Shown here one piece after another: positions 24,966-33,143 of a stretch of DNA of 37,167 bases (position 1 is its first letter; every line of letters begins with the position of its first letter). The stretch spans positions 1 through 37,167 of the forward strand of contig CAYHKQ010000013.1 in the NCBI GenBank assembly GCA_964357255.1, given 5' to 3'. Position numbers and translations under genes: made by a program. The notes under the pieces are model-generated. The model worked only from the letters and a program-made list of their open reading frames with translations, did not search any database and was not told the DNA's origin. This DNA comes from JBBTIS01 sp038059855 (GTDB taxonomy: Bacteria; Elusimicrobiota; Elusimicrobia; JACQPE01).

Positions 24966-26045
24966 ATGCCAACAAATGAAAAAGTCAAGGCCCTCGAATT
25001 AGCGCTTCAGAAAATTGAAAAGGATTTCGGCAAGGATGCGATTGTAAGACTCGGCGAGAAAGCGAAAAAGGATAAGGATGTGGTTGTTATTCCAACTAAA
25101 TCTCTTGCCTTGGATATCGCCATTGGCATCGGGGGTTTTCCCCGCGGCCGCATTGTAGAAATTTACGGTCCCGAGTCGAGCGGAAAAACGACCTTGGCCC
25201 TTCACGTCGTGGCCAGCGCCCAGGCGATGGGCGGCCAGGCGGCTTACATTGACGCGGAGCACGCTATGGACCCGGCATACGCCAAGCGCCTAGGAGTCAA
25301 TGTGGACGACCTGTTGATTTCTCAGCCTGATTCCGGTGAGCAGGCCATGGAAATCGTTGAGACATTGGTCCGCTCCGGCGCTTTGGATGTAGTCGTTATT
25401 GATTCCGTGGCGGCTCTTGTGCCAAGGGCCGAGATCGAGGGCGAGATGGGGGATCAGCATATGGGACTTCAGGCCCGGCTTATGTCTCAGGCATTAAGGA
25501 AGCTGGCCGGCTCCATTGCCAGAAGCAAAACCTGCCTTGTTTTCATCAATCAGCTTCGCCATAAAATCGGCATGGGTCCTTTCATGGGCAATCCTGAAAC
25601 TACCACGGGCGGCATGGCGCTCAAGTTTTATGCCAGCTTGCGCCTTGACATCAGGCGCATCGAGACCCTCAAATCCGGAGATGTGGCGGTGGGTAGCCGC
25701 GTCCGGGTTAAAGTGGTCAAAAATAAGGTGGCGCCTCCGTACCGCCAAGCCGAGTTTGACGTTTATCACAACGAGGGTATTTCCCGCGAGGCATGTGCCC
25801 TTGATCTGGGTCTGCAACATGGCGTAGTCAGCAAGAGCGGGAGCTGGATTTTGTGCAAGGGCGTCCAATTGGGCCAGGGTCGCGAGCAGGCCCGCGCCTA
25901 CCTTAAAGAAAACCCTAAACAACTCGAGGAAATCGAGACCGAGGTGATGCGTTTGGTCCTGGGCGAACCCGTGGTCGTTGCATCCGGCCCTGTCTCCGAC
26001 GTGGCCAAGAAAACTTCCAAAAAGCCGGAACTGGTTAAGGCTTGA
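24966..26045 (+). CDS. recA: Recombinase RecA
   Basis: Central recombination and SOS protein, 359 residues. Walker A is GPESSGKTTLAL near residue 67, Walker B is VVVIDSVAALVP, and INQLRHKIG leads into loop L2. L2 reads KIGMGPFMGNPETTTGG, two residues longer than the usual KIGVMFGNPETTTGG, with the insertion at about residues 203-207. The C terminus ends with a lysine-rich tail instead of an acidic one. ATG 24966 is preceded by AAGGAG. No LexA-box-like palindrome was seen upstream. The Xer gene follows after six bases. Confidence 0.98.
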   Translation: MPTNEKVKALELALQKIEKDFGKDAIVRLGEKAKKDKDVVVIPTKSLALDIAIGIGGFPRGRIVEIYGPESSGKTTLALHVVASAQAMGGQAAYIDAEHAMDPAYAKRLGVNVDDLLISQPDSGEQAMEIVETLVRSGALDVVVIDSVAALVPRAEIEGEMGDQHMGLQARLMSQALRKLAGSIARSKTCLVFINQLRHKIGMGPFMGNPETTTGGMALKFYASLRLDIRRIETLKSGDVAVGSRVRVKVVKNKVAPPYRQAEFDVYHNEGISREACALDLGLQHGVVSKSGSWILCKGVQLGQGREQARAYLKENPKQLEEIETEVMRLVLGEPVVVASGPVSDVAKKTSKKPELVKA

Positions 26046-26051
26046 GCTTTA

Positions 26052-26969
26052 TTGGCCGGCCCCTTGCCGGATTTGGCTGAGAGCGTCGAGCTTTTCCTTA
26101 ATTATCTTTCAACCGAAAGGAATCTGTCAGTTTTAACCATCGTCGCATACCGTTGCGACTTGGCTGAGCTTGGGCGCTATCTCGAAAGTCAAAATCTTTC
26201 CCTAAAAAAAGTTGAGCGGGGCCATCTGGAGTCCTATTTAATGGGAATTTCTGCCGACGCGGCATCGAGAACCGTGTCGCGCAAGATCAGCGCCTTGCGT
26301 CAATTTTTTCATTTTCTCGTCGAGGAAGGCCTGGCCGAAAGCGACCCTTCGCAGCGCTTGGTTCGTCCCAAAGCGTCAGAGCGCCTCCCTTACTTTTTGG
26401 AAGAGCCCCAGATTGAAAAATTCCTCAACGGGCTTCGCAAGTTTTCGCGCCGCTCGCCTTCTCATAAAACCACGGTTCGTTTTTGGGTAGCCATGGAGCT
26501 TCTGTATGCCACGGGAGTGAGAGTTTCCGAGCTTCTGGGCCTTCGCATCAGCGACGTGGATTTTGCCGTTGGTTTTGTCCGAGTCCGGGGCAAGGGGGGA
26601 TACGAGCGTTTGGTTCCTTTCGGCCGCAAATCAAGGCTGGCCGTGGACCTTTACCTGGAGCGTTTTTTAAGAGGAGCGCCGCCCCAAAGTTATCTTTTTG
26701 CCGGTCCTTCGGGCAGACATTGGACCCGCGTTGGGTTTTATTTAGCGCTCCAGCGCTGGGGAAAAAAGATTTTAGGCAACTTGCCTTTTTCTTTGTCGCC
26801 GCATAAAATCCGCCATAGTTTCGCCACGCATCTTTTAAATCGCGGCGCGGACATAAAGGCCATTCAGGAACTTTTGGGTCATAAAAAATTATCCACCACG
26901 CAAATTTATACCCATGTCAACCAGGCCCGGCTGAAGCTCTTGCATAAAAAGTATCATCCCAGGGGATGA
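26052..26969 (+). CDS. Tyrosine recombinase XerC/XerD
   Basis: 305 residues. The N-terminal SAM-like DNA-binding domain (FLNYLSTERNLSVLTIVAYRCDL) is followed by the catalytic domain with all active residues visible: Arg in ATGVRVSELLGLRISD, Lys in VRVRGKGGYERLVPFG, the H-x-x-R box in PHKIRHSFATHLLNRGAD, the late His in LLGHKKLSTTQ and the nucleophile Tyr in IYTHV. The likely role is resolution of chromosome dimers at dif. TTG 26052 starts six bases after recA, so the two are probably co-transcribed. No dif-like site was identified in the window. XerC versus XerD cannot be settled here. Confidence 0.93.
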   Translation: MAGPLPDLAESVELFLNYLSTERNLSVLTIVAYRCDLAELGRYLESQNLSLKKVERGHLESYLMGISADAASRTVSRKISALRQFFHFLVEEGLAESDPSQRLVRPKASERLPYFLEEPQIEKFLNGLRKFSRRSPSHKTTVRFWVAMELLYATGVRVSELLGLRISDVDFAVGFVRVRGKGGYERLVPFGRKSRLAVDLYLERFLRGAPPQSYLFAGPSGRHWTRVGFYLALQRWGKKILGNLPFSLSPHKIRHSFATHLLNRGADIKAIQELLGHKKLSTTQIYTHVNQARLKLLHKKYHPRG

Positions 26970-26983
26970 AGAAACTGTTAATT

Positions 26984-27214
26984 GGTTTAGCGGATAAACG
27001 GATAAGGAATTTCTTTAGCCAATCGAAGTGGCCAAGGAAGGCCGCTCGTGGTGAGCTTGTCGAACCATGAGCAAAACGCGAACTTCGCCTTGGCTCATCC
27101 TTCGACAAGCTCAGGATGAGCGGTGTAACTTCAAATGGCTAAAGAAATTCCGGATAAGTGTCTTGAGGAATTTCTTTTTGTCATTTATCTGCTCAGCCGT
27201 TTATCTGCTCAACT
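26984..27214. repeat. Nested composite hairpin repeat with REP-like core
   Basis: Three pairs of inverted arms are nested. The outer pair is 26984-27001 with 27197-27214 (octamer type, GGTTTAGCGGATAAACGG). The middle pair is 27006-27021 with 27136-27151 (GGAATTTCTTTAGCCA, perfect). The inner pair is a REP-like unit, GCTCGTGGTGAGCTTGTCG at about 27044-27062, with TTCGACAAGCTCAGGATGAG at 27101-27120. The inner unit resembles a REP-like sequence I know from many bacterial genomes. The element overlaps the 5' end of the next gene. Confidence 0.8.
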
Positions 27215-28356
27215 GTTCCTATCTTCAGGCTTTATCTTCCGCCGCCGTGGAGGCCATTGGCATGTACCATGTGCCGCAGGGCTCTTATGAGATGGTCAAG
27301 AGCCTGGGGATTGACACGGTGGAGGTGATGGGCGAGGACGTCGGGACCGAGGAGCTTGTCAAAAGACTCGACGCGGTCAAGGCGGCCGGCCTCAAGGCCT
27401 TAACTGGAATTTACAAATGGCCTTTTGAGCCTCTTAAAATTTTGCCCACCATCAATGCCCTGGCAAACCATCCGGCCGTCAGTTATTGGTACATCATTGA
27501 CGAGCCGGACCTGCATGAGGTTAAGCCGGATACAGTGCGACAGATTAATCAATTCATTCATTTGAGCGACATCGCCAAGCGGCCCACCTTTATCACGATT
27601 TCCGATTTGAATTACGGCCCCAAGCGTTCCAACAAGGCGGCGGTTCCAGCTAAAGCGTACGGCGCTTACAGGGACACCGCGGACATCATCGGCGTGCTAC
27701 GCTATGGAGAGCCCAGAAAACTCCGCACGTATCTCAAGGGTTATGTTTTTAGGGAATTTGAGGGACGGCGGTGGTGGGCTGTGATCTCGCTTGCCCAAAA
27801 GCCGGCGGATTTAAAAAAATCCGTTGAGTTTTTTCTTGAAGGCAGGCCCACGGGGATTCTTTATTACGCTTTTTCCGATGAAGATAAATTTTTTAATTTG
27901 CAGGAAAAGCCGGAGATTCAGGAGGCTTTGCGCGAGATTAATTTTACGATTCGCGGCCTTCCCGTGCCCCGTTCGGTTGCCAAAAATTCCATCGCTGTCG
28001 AGGCCAGTCCCATGACCTTTGCGCCCTTTGTCGGCGCGTCATCGGGGGCGCCGGGCGGCTTGCTCCCGGGTTCCACGGCCATGCCCTCGGGATTTCCGGC
28101 GAATCAGGGGCAGATTCCCATGACGGGTTACCCGCCGGGGGGCCCCGGCGCCCAGCCGTCGCCGATGACGTTCGCGCCCCAGGGCATGCCGCCGCCATCT
28201 TCCGCCGGTTCCCCTGTTTCAACTTTTAATTCACCGTCTGCGCCCGGCTCCGCGCCGTTCCCTTCAGAACAGGGTGTTTTGTTTTCGTCGGCGCCGACAA
28301 TGGCGCCGCCGCCCCAGCCTTACGGTCAGACTCCAAGCGGATGGAAAAAATTTTAG
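27067..28356 (+). CDS. Secreted TIM-barrel (glycoside-hydrolase-like) protein with Pro-rich tail
   Basis: 429 residues from ATG 27067, but residues 1-30 are translated from a repeat, and a start at TTG 27163 giving MRNFFLSFICSAVYLLNCSY is at least as likely. Neither has a ribosome site. After the signal peptide come about 230 residues with alternating strands and helices (MVKSLGIDTVEVMGEDV, YWYIIDEPDLHEV, RWWAVISLAQK, GILYYAFSDED) that look like a glycoside-hydrolase TIM barrel; the glutamate of DEPD would be an acid/base candidate. The last 120 or so residues are rich in Pro, Gly, Ser and Met with SPMTFAP twice, probably disordered. Substrate unknown. Confidence 0.6.
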   Translation: MSKTRTSPWLILRQAQDERCNFKWLKKFRISVLRNFFLSFICSAVYLLNCSYLQALSSAAVEAIGMYHVPQGSYEMVKSLGIDTVEVMGEDVGTEELVKRLDAVKAAGLKALTGIYKWPFEPLKILPTINALANHPAVSYWYIIDEPDLHEVKPDTVRQINQFIHLSDIAKRPTFITISDLNYGPKRSNKAAVPAKAYGAYRDTADIIGVLRYGEPRKLRTYLKGYVFREFEGRRWWAVISLAQKPADLKKSVEFFLEGRPTGILYYAFSDEDKFFNLQEKPEIQEALREINFTIRGLPVPRSVAKNSIAVEASPMTFAPFVGASSGAPGGLLPGSTAMPSGFPANQGQIPMTGYPPGGPGAQPSPMTFAPQGMPPPSSAGSPVSTFNSPSAPGSAPFPSEQGVLFSSAPTMAPPPQPYGQTPSGWKKF

Positions 28357-29399
28357 CAATGCCCTCGTTGCGTTCCAGAGGTAAAATTTCCAGCCTCCGC
28401 CGGATTCCAAAAGTCGAGTTGCACTTGCATCTAGACGGATCCGTGCGTCCGGATTTGGCGCGGCGTCTGGCCAGCGAGCAGTCCCATCCGATGGCCCGTA
28501 AAAGCCGCGAGGAGATTGAAAAAATAGCCGTTGTGTCTTCACAAAAAAATTCTTTGCAGGAAGTCCTTGACGTTTTTTTCACGATTTATCCCTTGCTCAA
28601 ATCCTCTCGCGCGATCGAGCTCGTGGCTTATGAGATCAGCCGGGAGGCCCGGTTCAATAGCGTTCTTTATTTTGAAACCAGGTTCGCCCCATCGTTGCTC
28701 GCGGCCGAGGGTTTCGGCGTTGACGCAGTTTTGCGCGCCGCCTTAAAAGGGTTGGCCCGCGGCCGGAAGGATTTCGGCGTTCAAAGCGGATTGATCGTGA
28801 CCATGTTGAGGGATGGCCCCATGAAGGATAACGAGGCCATGCTTGACGCCGCGATACGTTTTAAGGACCAAGGGGTCGTGGCCCTGGATTTGGCCAATTA
28901 TGAAACCGCTCGGGGCTTGGCTGATTTCGCTGATTTTTTTAAAGAGGCTAAGCGCCAGGGCTTGTTCACCACCATTCACGCCGGCGAGGTGTATCCGAGC
29001 CCGGATTTTCCATTAATTTTGGAACTTGGCATTGATCGAATCGGCCACGGCGTTTTTCTTCCCAAGTACCCCGATATTCTTGGCGAGGTGGCCCGCCGGA
29101 AAATTCCCGTAGAGGTTAATCTTACCTCGAATTTAAGAACATCGGCCATCCGCCGGATTCAGGACCACCCTTTGCCGAAATTTTTGGAGTTGGGAGTGCC
29201 CGTGGCGCTTAGCACCGACGACCCGGGCGTTTTCGGGATTGATTTGACTCATGAGTACGAAACAGCCGCGCGGGAGTTTGGCTTTAGCGAGCCGGACCTA
29301 AGGCGACTCGCCCTGGGCGGCGTTGAGGCTGTTTTTCTTCCCAAAGAGCAAAAACAGGCCCTGCGGGACGCCTGTAAAAATTACGCCCCGCCTTCATAG
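28341..29399 (+). CDS. add: Adenosine deaminase family
   Basis: Zinc amidohydrolase that deaminates adenosine to inosine. 352 residues. The metal histidines lie in KVELHLHLDGSVRPD, the catalytic HAGE in FTTIHAGEVYPS, the next His in GIDRIGHGVFLP, and the final metal aspartate in ALSTDDPGVFG. EVNLTSNLRTSA is also typical. ATG 28341 overlaps the previous gene by 16 bases; a second in-frame ATG at 28359 lies just after that stop. It converges with acs, the stop codons being seven bases apart. Adenine or other aminopurine deaminase specificity cannot be excluded. Confidence 0.9.
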   Translation: MEKILAMPSLRSRGKISSLRRIPKVELHLHLDGSVRPDLARRLASEQSHPMARKSREEIEKIAVVSSQKNSLQEVLDVFFTIYPLLKSSRAIELVAYEISREARFNSVLYFETRFAPSLLAAEGFGVDAVLRAALKGLARGRKDFGVQSGLIVTMLRDGPMKDNEAMLDAAIRFKDQGVVALDLANYETARGLADFADFFKEAKRQGLFTTIHAGEVYPSPDFPLILELGIDRIGHGVFLPKYPDILGEVARRKIPVEVNLTSNLRTSAIRRIQDHPLPKFLELGVPVALSTDDPGVFGIDLTHEYETAAREFGFSEPDLRRLALGGVEAVFLPKEQKQALRDACKNYAPPS

Positions 29400-29406
29400 C
29401 TTCCTT

Positions 29407-31395
29407 TTATCCTTCCAGGTGTTCGTATTTTTCTTTGAGGGCTTTGACCACGTTGGGGTCGGCGAGCGTGGTGGTGTCGCCCATGGTTCGGCCTTCGGCT
29501 ACGTCGCGCAAGAGGCGGCGCATGATTTTTCCGGAGCGGGTTTTTGGAAGCTCGGCAGTGAAAAGAATCTCGTCAGGCCGGGCAATGGATCCTATTTTTT
29601 TGACCACATGCGTCTTGAGTTCTTCTATGATGGCTTCTTTGCCGTCAGCGCCGTTGCTCGCGTTCTCTTTAAGGGTGACGAATGCCACGATCGCGTTTTC
29701 TTTGACGTCATGATGTTTGCCGATCACAGCCGCTTCCGCGACCTTGGGGTTGTCCACTAAGGCGCTTTCAATCTCCATCGTGGAAAGGCGATGCCCCGAA
29801 ACTTTAAGCACGTCGTCCACGCGCCCCAAGAGCCAGAGATAGCCGTCCTTGTCGCGCTTGACGCCGTCGCCGGCGAAGTAGACGCCGGGGAACCGGCTCC
29901 AGTATTGCTCCTTATAGCGTTTGGGGTCTCCCCAGATGCCTCGGAGCATGGCGGGCCAGGGTTTGGTTAAGACGAGATAACCGGCGCCGGTTTTGATCGT
30001 TTTGCCGTTTTGGTCCACTACCTGGGCTTCAATGCCGGGGAAGGGAATTGTGGCGGAGCCGGGCTTCAAGGTGGTCACGCCTGGGAGGGGGGAAATTAGG
30101 ATCGAGCCGGTCTCGGTCTGCCACCAGGTGTCTACCACGGGGCACTTTTTGTTGCCGATGACGCGGTGATACCACATCCACGCCTCCGGGTTAATTGGTT
30201 CGCCGACCGAGCCCAAGAGCCTCAGACTCGAGAGATCCCGTTGTCGAGGGTAATTCTCACCCCATTTCATGAAGGTGCGGATGGCCGTTGGCGCGGTATA
30301 GAGAATGGTGATGCCGTATTTTTCCACAATGGCCCAGAATCGGTCTTTCTCGGGCCAGTCCGGCGAGCCCTCATACATTACGGTGGTGGCGCCATTGGCC
30401 AGGGGGCCATAGACAATGTAGCTATGCCCGGTGACCCAGCCGATGTCCGCGGTGCACCAATAGACGTCCTCCTCTTTTAAATCAAAAATGAATTTTGCCG
30501 TGGTCTGCACGCCGGTTAAATAGCCGGCCGTGGTATGCATAATGCCCTTGGGCTTGCCTGTGGTGCCGCTGGTGTAGAGGATATAGAGGAGGTCTTCGCT
30601 GTCCATCGCTTGGGCCGGACAGTCGGAGCTTTGGGTTTTGACCAAGTTTTCCCAATCCACATCACGGCCCTCGGTCCATGGCGTGGGATGCGAGGGGCCG
30701 AGGCGTTTATAAACCACGACTTTTTCCACGCCAGGCGCGCCGTTTAAGGCTTCGTCCGCGTTGGACTTTAGAGGCACGACATTGCCACGCCGCCATCCGC
30801 CATCCGCAGTGATGACGATTTTTGCCTGGCAGTCATTGATGCGGTCGCGAAGCGCCTCTGCGGAAAATCCGCCGAAGACCACGGAATGGGGCGCGCCGAT
30901 TTTGGCGCAGGATAGCATGGCCACGGGAAGCTCCGGGATCATGGGCATGTAGATGATCACGCGGTCGCCTTTTTTGACGCCTAGGCTTTTGAGTCCATTG
31001 GCGAAGCGATTGACATCACGGGCCAACTGGGCGTAGGTCAGGACGCGGGAGTCCCCGGGTTCGCCTTCCCAGATAATCGCGGCTTTATTTTTGCGCGCCC
31101 CGACTAAATGCCGGTCCACGCAATTGCTGGTCACATTTAGTTTGCCGCCCACAAACCATTTGGCGAAAGGCTCTTTCCATTCAAGGGTTTTGTTCCATTT
31201 TTTAAACCACAGGAGATTTTTGGCCTGTTTTTCCCAAAACCGGATGAAATTTTTTCCTTCTTTATACACGGACGCGTTTTTGATATTGGCCGCGTCTTTG
31301 AATTTTTTGGGAGGCGCAAATTTTCGTTTTTCAACGAGAAGGTCTTCAAGAGTTTTAGAGTTGGCTTGAGATTTGGTTATGCCGGCAGTTTCCAT
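29407..31395 (-). CDS. acs: Acetyl-CoA synthetase (AMP-forming)
   Basis: Activates acetate with ATP and CoA. 662 residues, normal length. The AMP-binding core is LLYILYTSGTTGKPKGIMHT, followed by VDTWWQTETGSI and YFAGDGVKRDKDGYLWLLGR. The regulatory lysine that is acetylated in known Acs enzymes is in PKTRSGKIMRRLLR. VVFGGFSAEALRDRI also fits acetate rather than longer-chain ligases. ATG 31395 lies 18 bases after the thiolase stop, so the two are probably one operon. Confidence 0.97.
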   Translation of the reverse strand: METAGITKSQANSKTLEDLLVEKRKFAPPKKFKDAANIKNASVYKEGKNFIRFWEKQAKNLLWFKKWNKTLEWKEPFAKWFVGGKLNVTSNCVDRHLVGARKNKAAIIWEGEPGDSRVLTYAQLARDVNRFANGLKSLGVKKGDRVIIYMPMIPELPVAMLSCAKIGAPHSVVFGGFSAEALRDRINDCQAKIVITADGGWRRGNVVPLKSNADEALNGAPGVEKVVVYKRLGPSHPTPWTEGRDVDWENLVKTQSSDCPAQAMDSEDLLYILYTSGTTGKPKGIMHTTAGYLTGVQTTAKFIFDLKEEDVYWCTADIGWVTGHSYIVYGPLANGATTVMYEGSPDWPEKDRFWAIVEKYGITILYTAPTAIRTFMKWGENYPRQRDLSSLRLLGSVGEPINPEAWMWYHRVIGNKKCPVVDTWWQTETGSILISPLPGVTTLKPGSATIPFPGIEAQVVDQNGKTIKTGAGYLVLTKPWPAMLRGIWGDPKRYKEQYWSRFPGVYFAGDGVKRDKDGYLWLLGRVDDVLKVSGHRLSTMEIESALVDNPKVAEAAVIGKHHDVKENAIVAFVTLKENASNGADGKEAIIEELKTHVVKKIGSIARPDEILFTAELPKTRSGKIMRRLLRDVAEGRTMGDTTTLADPNVVKALKEKYEHLEG

Positions 31396-31413
31396 TTTGT
31401 CCTATCGCTTGTT

Positions 31414-32808
31414 TTATCCCTTCTCAAAGATCATCGCGGCGCCGATGCCGCCGCCGGAGCAACCCGAAATAAGGCCGTATCGGGATGACGGATTTTCATT
31501 GAAGGCGTAAATCAAATTGAGCAGGAGCCGCAATCCCGTGGCGGCCAAGGGATGCCCAAGGGCTAATGTGCCGCCATTGGGATTGACGCGGTTTTCCAGC
31601 CACTTGGCTTGCCAGTTATGCCCATATTTTTGTTGGCCGAGTTTGAAGATGGAAAGCACGGTGGCGGCAAAGGGCTCATGCAATTCGATTTGATCTAATT
31701 GTTCAAATTTGATCCCGGAACGCTCGAGCGCCTCGTTCGTGGCCAGGGCCGGGCCGACCCCCATGTGGGCAGGGTCATTGCCGTAGTAGCTCCAGGAGCG
31801 GATGATGGCCCGGACCGGCAGGCCGAGTTTTTTGGCTTTTGAAAGCCTGGTGACAATCGCGGCCGCGGCCCCGTCGCTTCGCGAGCAGGAATTAAACAGC
31901 GTGACCGTGGCTTTAGAGGAGCCGTTGACGCGCTTGCCTTCGATATAATGGCCGAATTGTTTCAAGAACTGTTGGAACGTGTACGCTGGAGAGTCGAAGA
32001 GAACCGGCGCTTTTTGGATAAGCGCGAGTTTTTCCGCGAGGCCCGCGCGCAATGCCGGGTATTCGTCCGCTTCAAGCAGGGTTTGGCCGTTGTGAACCAC
32101 TGGGTAGGTATGCGTGGCGTAGAATCCTCGTTTTTCGGCGGCCACGCAACGTTTGAAGGACTCGTGCGCGTATAGGTCTTGCTCCTGGCGGGACACATCA
32201 TACATTTGGGCGCAGACTTCCGCGGTCCCGGCCATATTAATGAGCCGCACCGGGTCGCTCAGGCCCTGTTCCGTGGTGTCGGAAATGGTGACGCCCTCGG
32301 CGCCCCAGAGTTCGGGCCATTTTGTTTTGACGGTTTCGAGCGAGCGCAAGTTTTTGTTGGCCCGCGAGCCTTGAATGGCGTAGGGAAAATTCGACATGAT
32401 TTCCACCCCGCCGGTCATGACCACCTCGGCCTCGCCCGCCATAATGAGCCGCGTGGCCGAGGAGAGAGCCTCGATGGAGGAAACGCAATTGCATTGCACG
32501 GTGAAGCCGGGGATTTCCTTTCTTAAACCCGCTTTTAAAGTCGTCACGCGCGCGATATTGGGCGCTCTGACGTCCTGTCCCACCCAGCCCACCACGCAAT
32601 GGTCAATCACCACGGGATTTATTTTTAATTTTGCGAGAAGTTGTTTGACGGTCTGGCTCAAAAGGTCCGAGGCTTCAAGATTCGCCAGGGATTTGGCCAC
32701 ATGGCCGATCGGCGAGCGGATGCCGTCCGTAACAACGATGGGATCGTCTTTAGGCAGATTCATGAGACCTCCAGAATTGAATTTATCGCCGTATTGCCGA
32801 ACAGCCAT
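31414..32808 (-). CDS. Thiolase (acetyl-CoA C-acyltransferase, FadI-like)
   Basis: Condenses or cleaves acyl-CoA and acetyl-CoA. The active cysteine is in TVQCNCVSSIEAL, the histidine in TLALGHPLAATGLRL, and the second cysteine in ISGCSGGGIGAAMI. The length of about 464 residues is longer than biosynthetic thiolases of about 390 and nearer FadI/trifunctional-type ones. Three in-frame starts have ribosome sites: ATG 32808 (AAGGA, used here), ATG 32763 (GGAGG only four bases away) and ATG 32895 (AAAGGAG, lying in a repeat). It is upstream of acs; no hydroxyacyl-CoA dehydrogenase is near. Confidence 0.9.
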   Translation of the reverse strand: MAVRQYGDKFNSGGLMNLPKDDPIVVTDGIRSPIGHVAKSLANLEASDLLSQTVKQLLAKLKINPVVIDHCVVGWVGQDVRAPNIARVTTLKAGLRKEIPGFTVQCNCVSSIEALSSATRLIMAGEAEVVMTGGVEIMSNFPYAIQGSRANKNLRSLETVKTKWPELWGAEGVTISDTTEQGLSDPVRLINMAGTAEVCAQMYDVSRQEQDLYAHESFKRCVAAEKRGFYATHTYPVVHNGQTLLEADEYPALRAGLAEKLALIQKAPVLFDSPAYTFQQFLKQFGHYIEGKRVNGSSKATVTLFNSCSRSDGAAAAIVTRLSKAKKLGLPVRAIIRSWSYYGNDPAHMGVGPALATNEALERSGIKFEQLDQIELHEPFAATVLSIFKLGQQKYGHNWQAKWLENRVNPNGGTLALGHPLAATGLRLLLNLIYAFNENPSSRYGLISGCSGGGIGAAMIFEKG

Positions 32809-32852
32809 AGCATATCCTTTTTTGGAGCCGCTGCTAGAACTTTCCCATTCTG

Positions 32853-32939
32853 TCATCGCGAGGACCTGCCGCAGGCAGGGCCGTGGCGATCTCATAGGGA
32901 ACTCCTTTATGAGATTGCTTCGCCCGAGGCTCGCAATGA
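32853..32939. repeat. REP-like double hairpin (CATTGCGAG type)
   Basis: Outer arms TCATCGCGAG (32853-32862) and CTCGCAATGA (32930-32939) are complementary with one mismatch. Inner arms GCGATCTCATA (32886-32896) and TATGAGATTGC (32908-32918) are also complementary with one mismatch. This arrangement resembles a dispersed repeat seen in many unrelated bacterial genomes. Its loop holds AAAGGAG and ATG on the minus strand, in frame with the thiolase. Confidence 0.75.
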
Positions 32940-32963
32940 CGACGGGGGGAAGATCTGAATAAC

Positions 32964-32988
32964 TGCATATTTACATTGTAAAAATGCA
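32964..32988. promoter_or_regulatory. 25-bp operator-like dyad
   Basis: TGCATATTTACA and its mirror TGTAAAAATGCA form a dyad centred on 32976, with one mismatched base pair besides the central base. The region is clearly AT-rich against its surroundings. It overlaps the -35 box proposed for the next gene, which is what a repressor site would do. Confidence 0.5.
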
Positions 32989-33003
32989 TTTATATGTTAT
33001 ATT
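32976..33003 (+). promoter_or_regulatory. Promoter for the AAA/DUF4143 gene
   Basis: TTGTAA (32976-32981), a 16-base spacer and TATATT (32998-33003). Transcription would start around 33010, at the left edge of the palindromic element at 33008. Without that element the -10 box would lie eight bases from the start codon. Confidence 0.5.
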
Positions 33004-33007
33004 AATA

Positions 33008-33132
33008 CACGACTCATGCAAATCGCCCTACATTATAAATTTGTCACACCGGCGAAAGCCGGTGTCCAGTCGGAAATCCTGGATTCCGGCTTTCGCCGGA
33101 ATGACGGAAAAGTTCATTTTGCATGAGTCGTG
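33008..33132. mobile_element. 125-bp MITE-like element with 7-bp target duplication
   Basis: Terminal inverted repeats CACGACTCATGCAAA (33008-33022) and its complement (33118-33132) are perfect. ATTAATA stands directly outside each end (33001-33007 and 33133-33139), which reads as a 7-bp target duplication. Inside are two further hairpins built on CCGGCGAAAGCCGG and CCGGCTTTCGCCGG, a motif resembling a common dispersed bacterial repeat. No transposase is encoded. The element sits between a promoter and the start codon of the following gene. Confidence 0.75.
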
Positions 33133-33143
33133 ATTAATAGTAG

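Noticed and set aside
26917..27108. Minus-strand frame overlapping the REP region
   Set aside because: Its peptide is made of translated repeat and antisense Xer sequence; no ribosome site and no family features.
28020..28340. CRISPR or tandem repeat array in the Pro-rich coding region
   Set aside because: Similarity is amino-acid low complexity with two SPMTFAP copies; the DNA spacing is irregular and there are no spacers.
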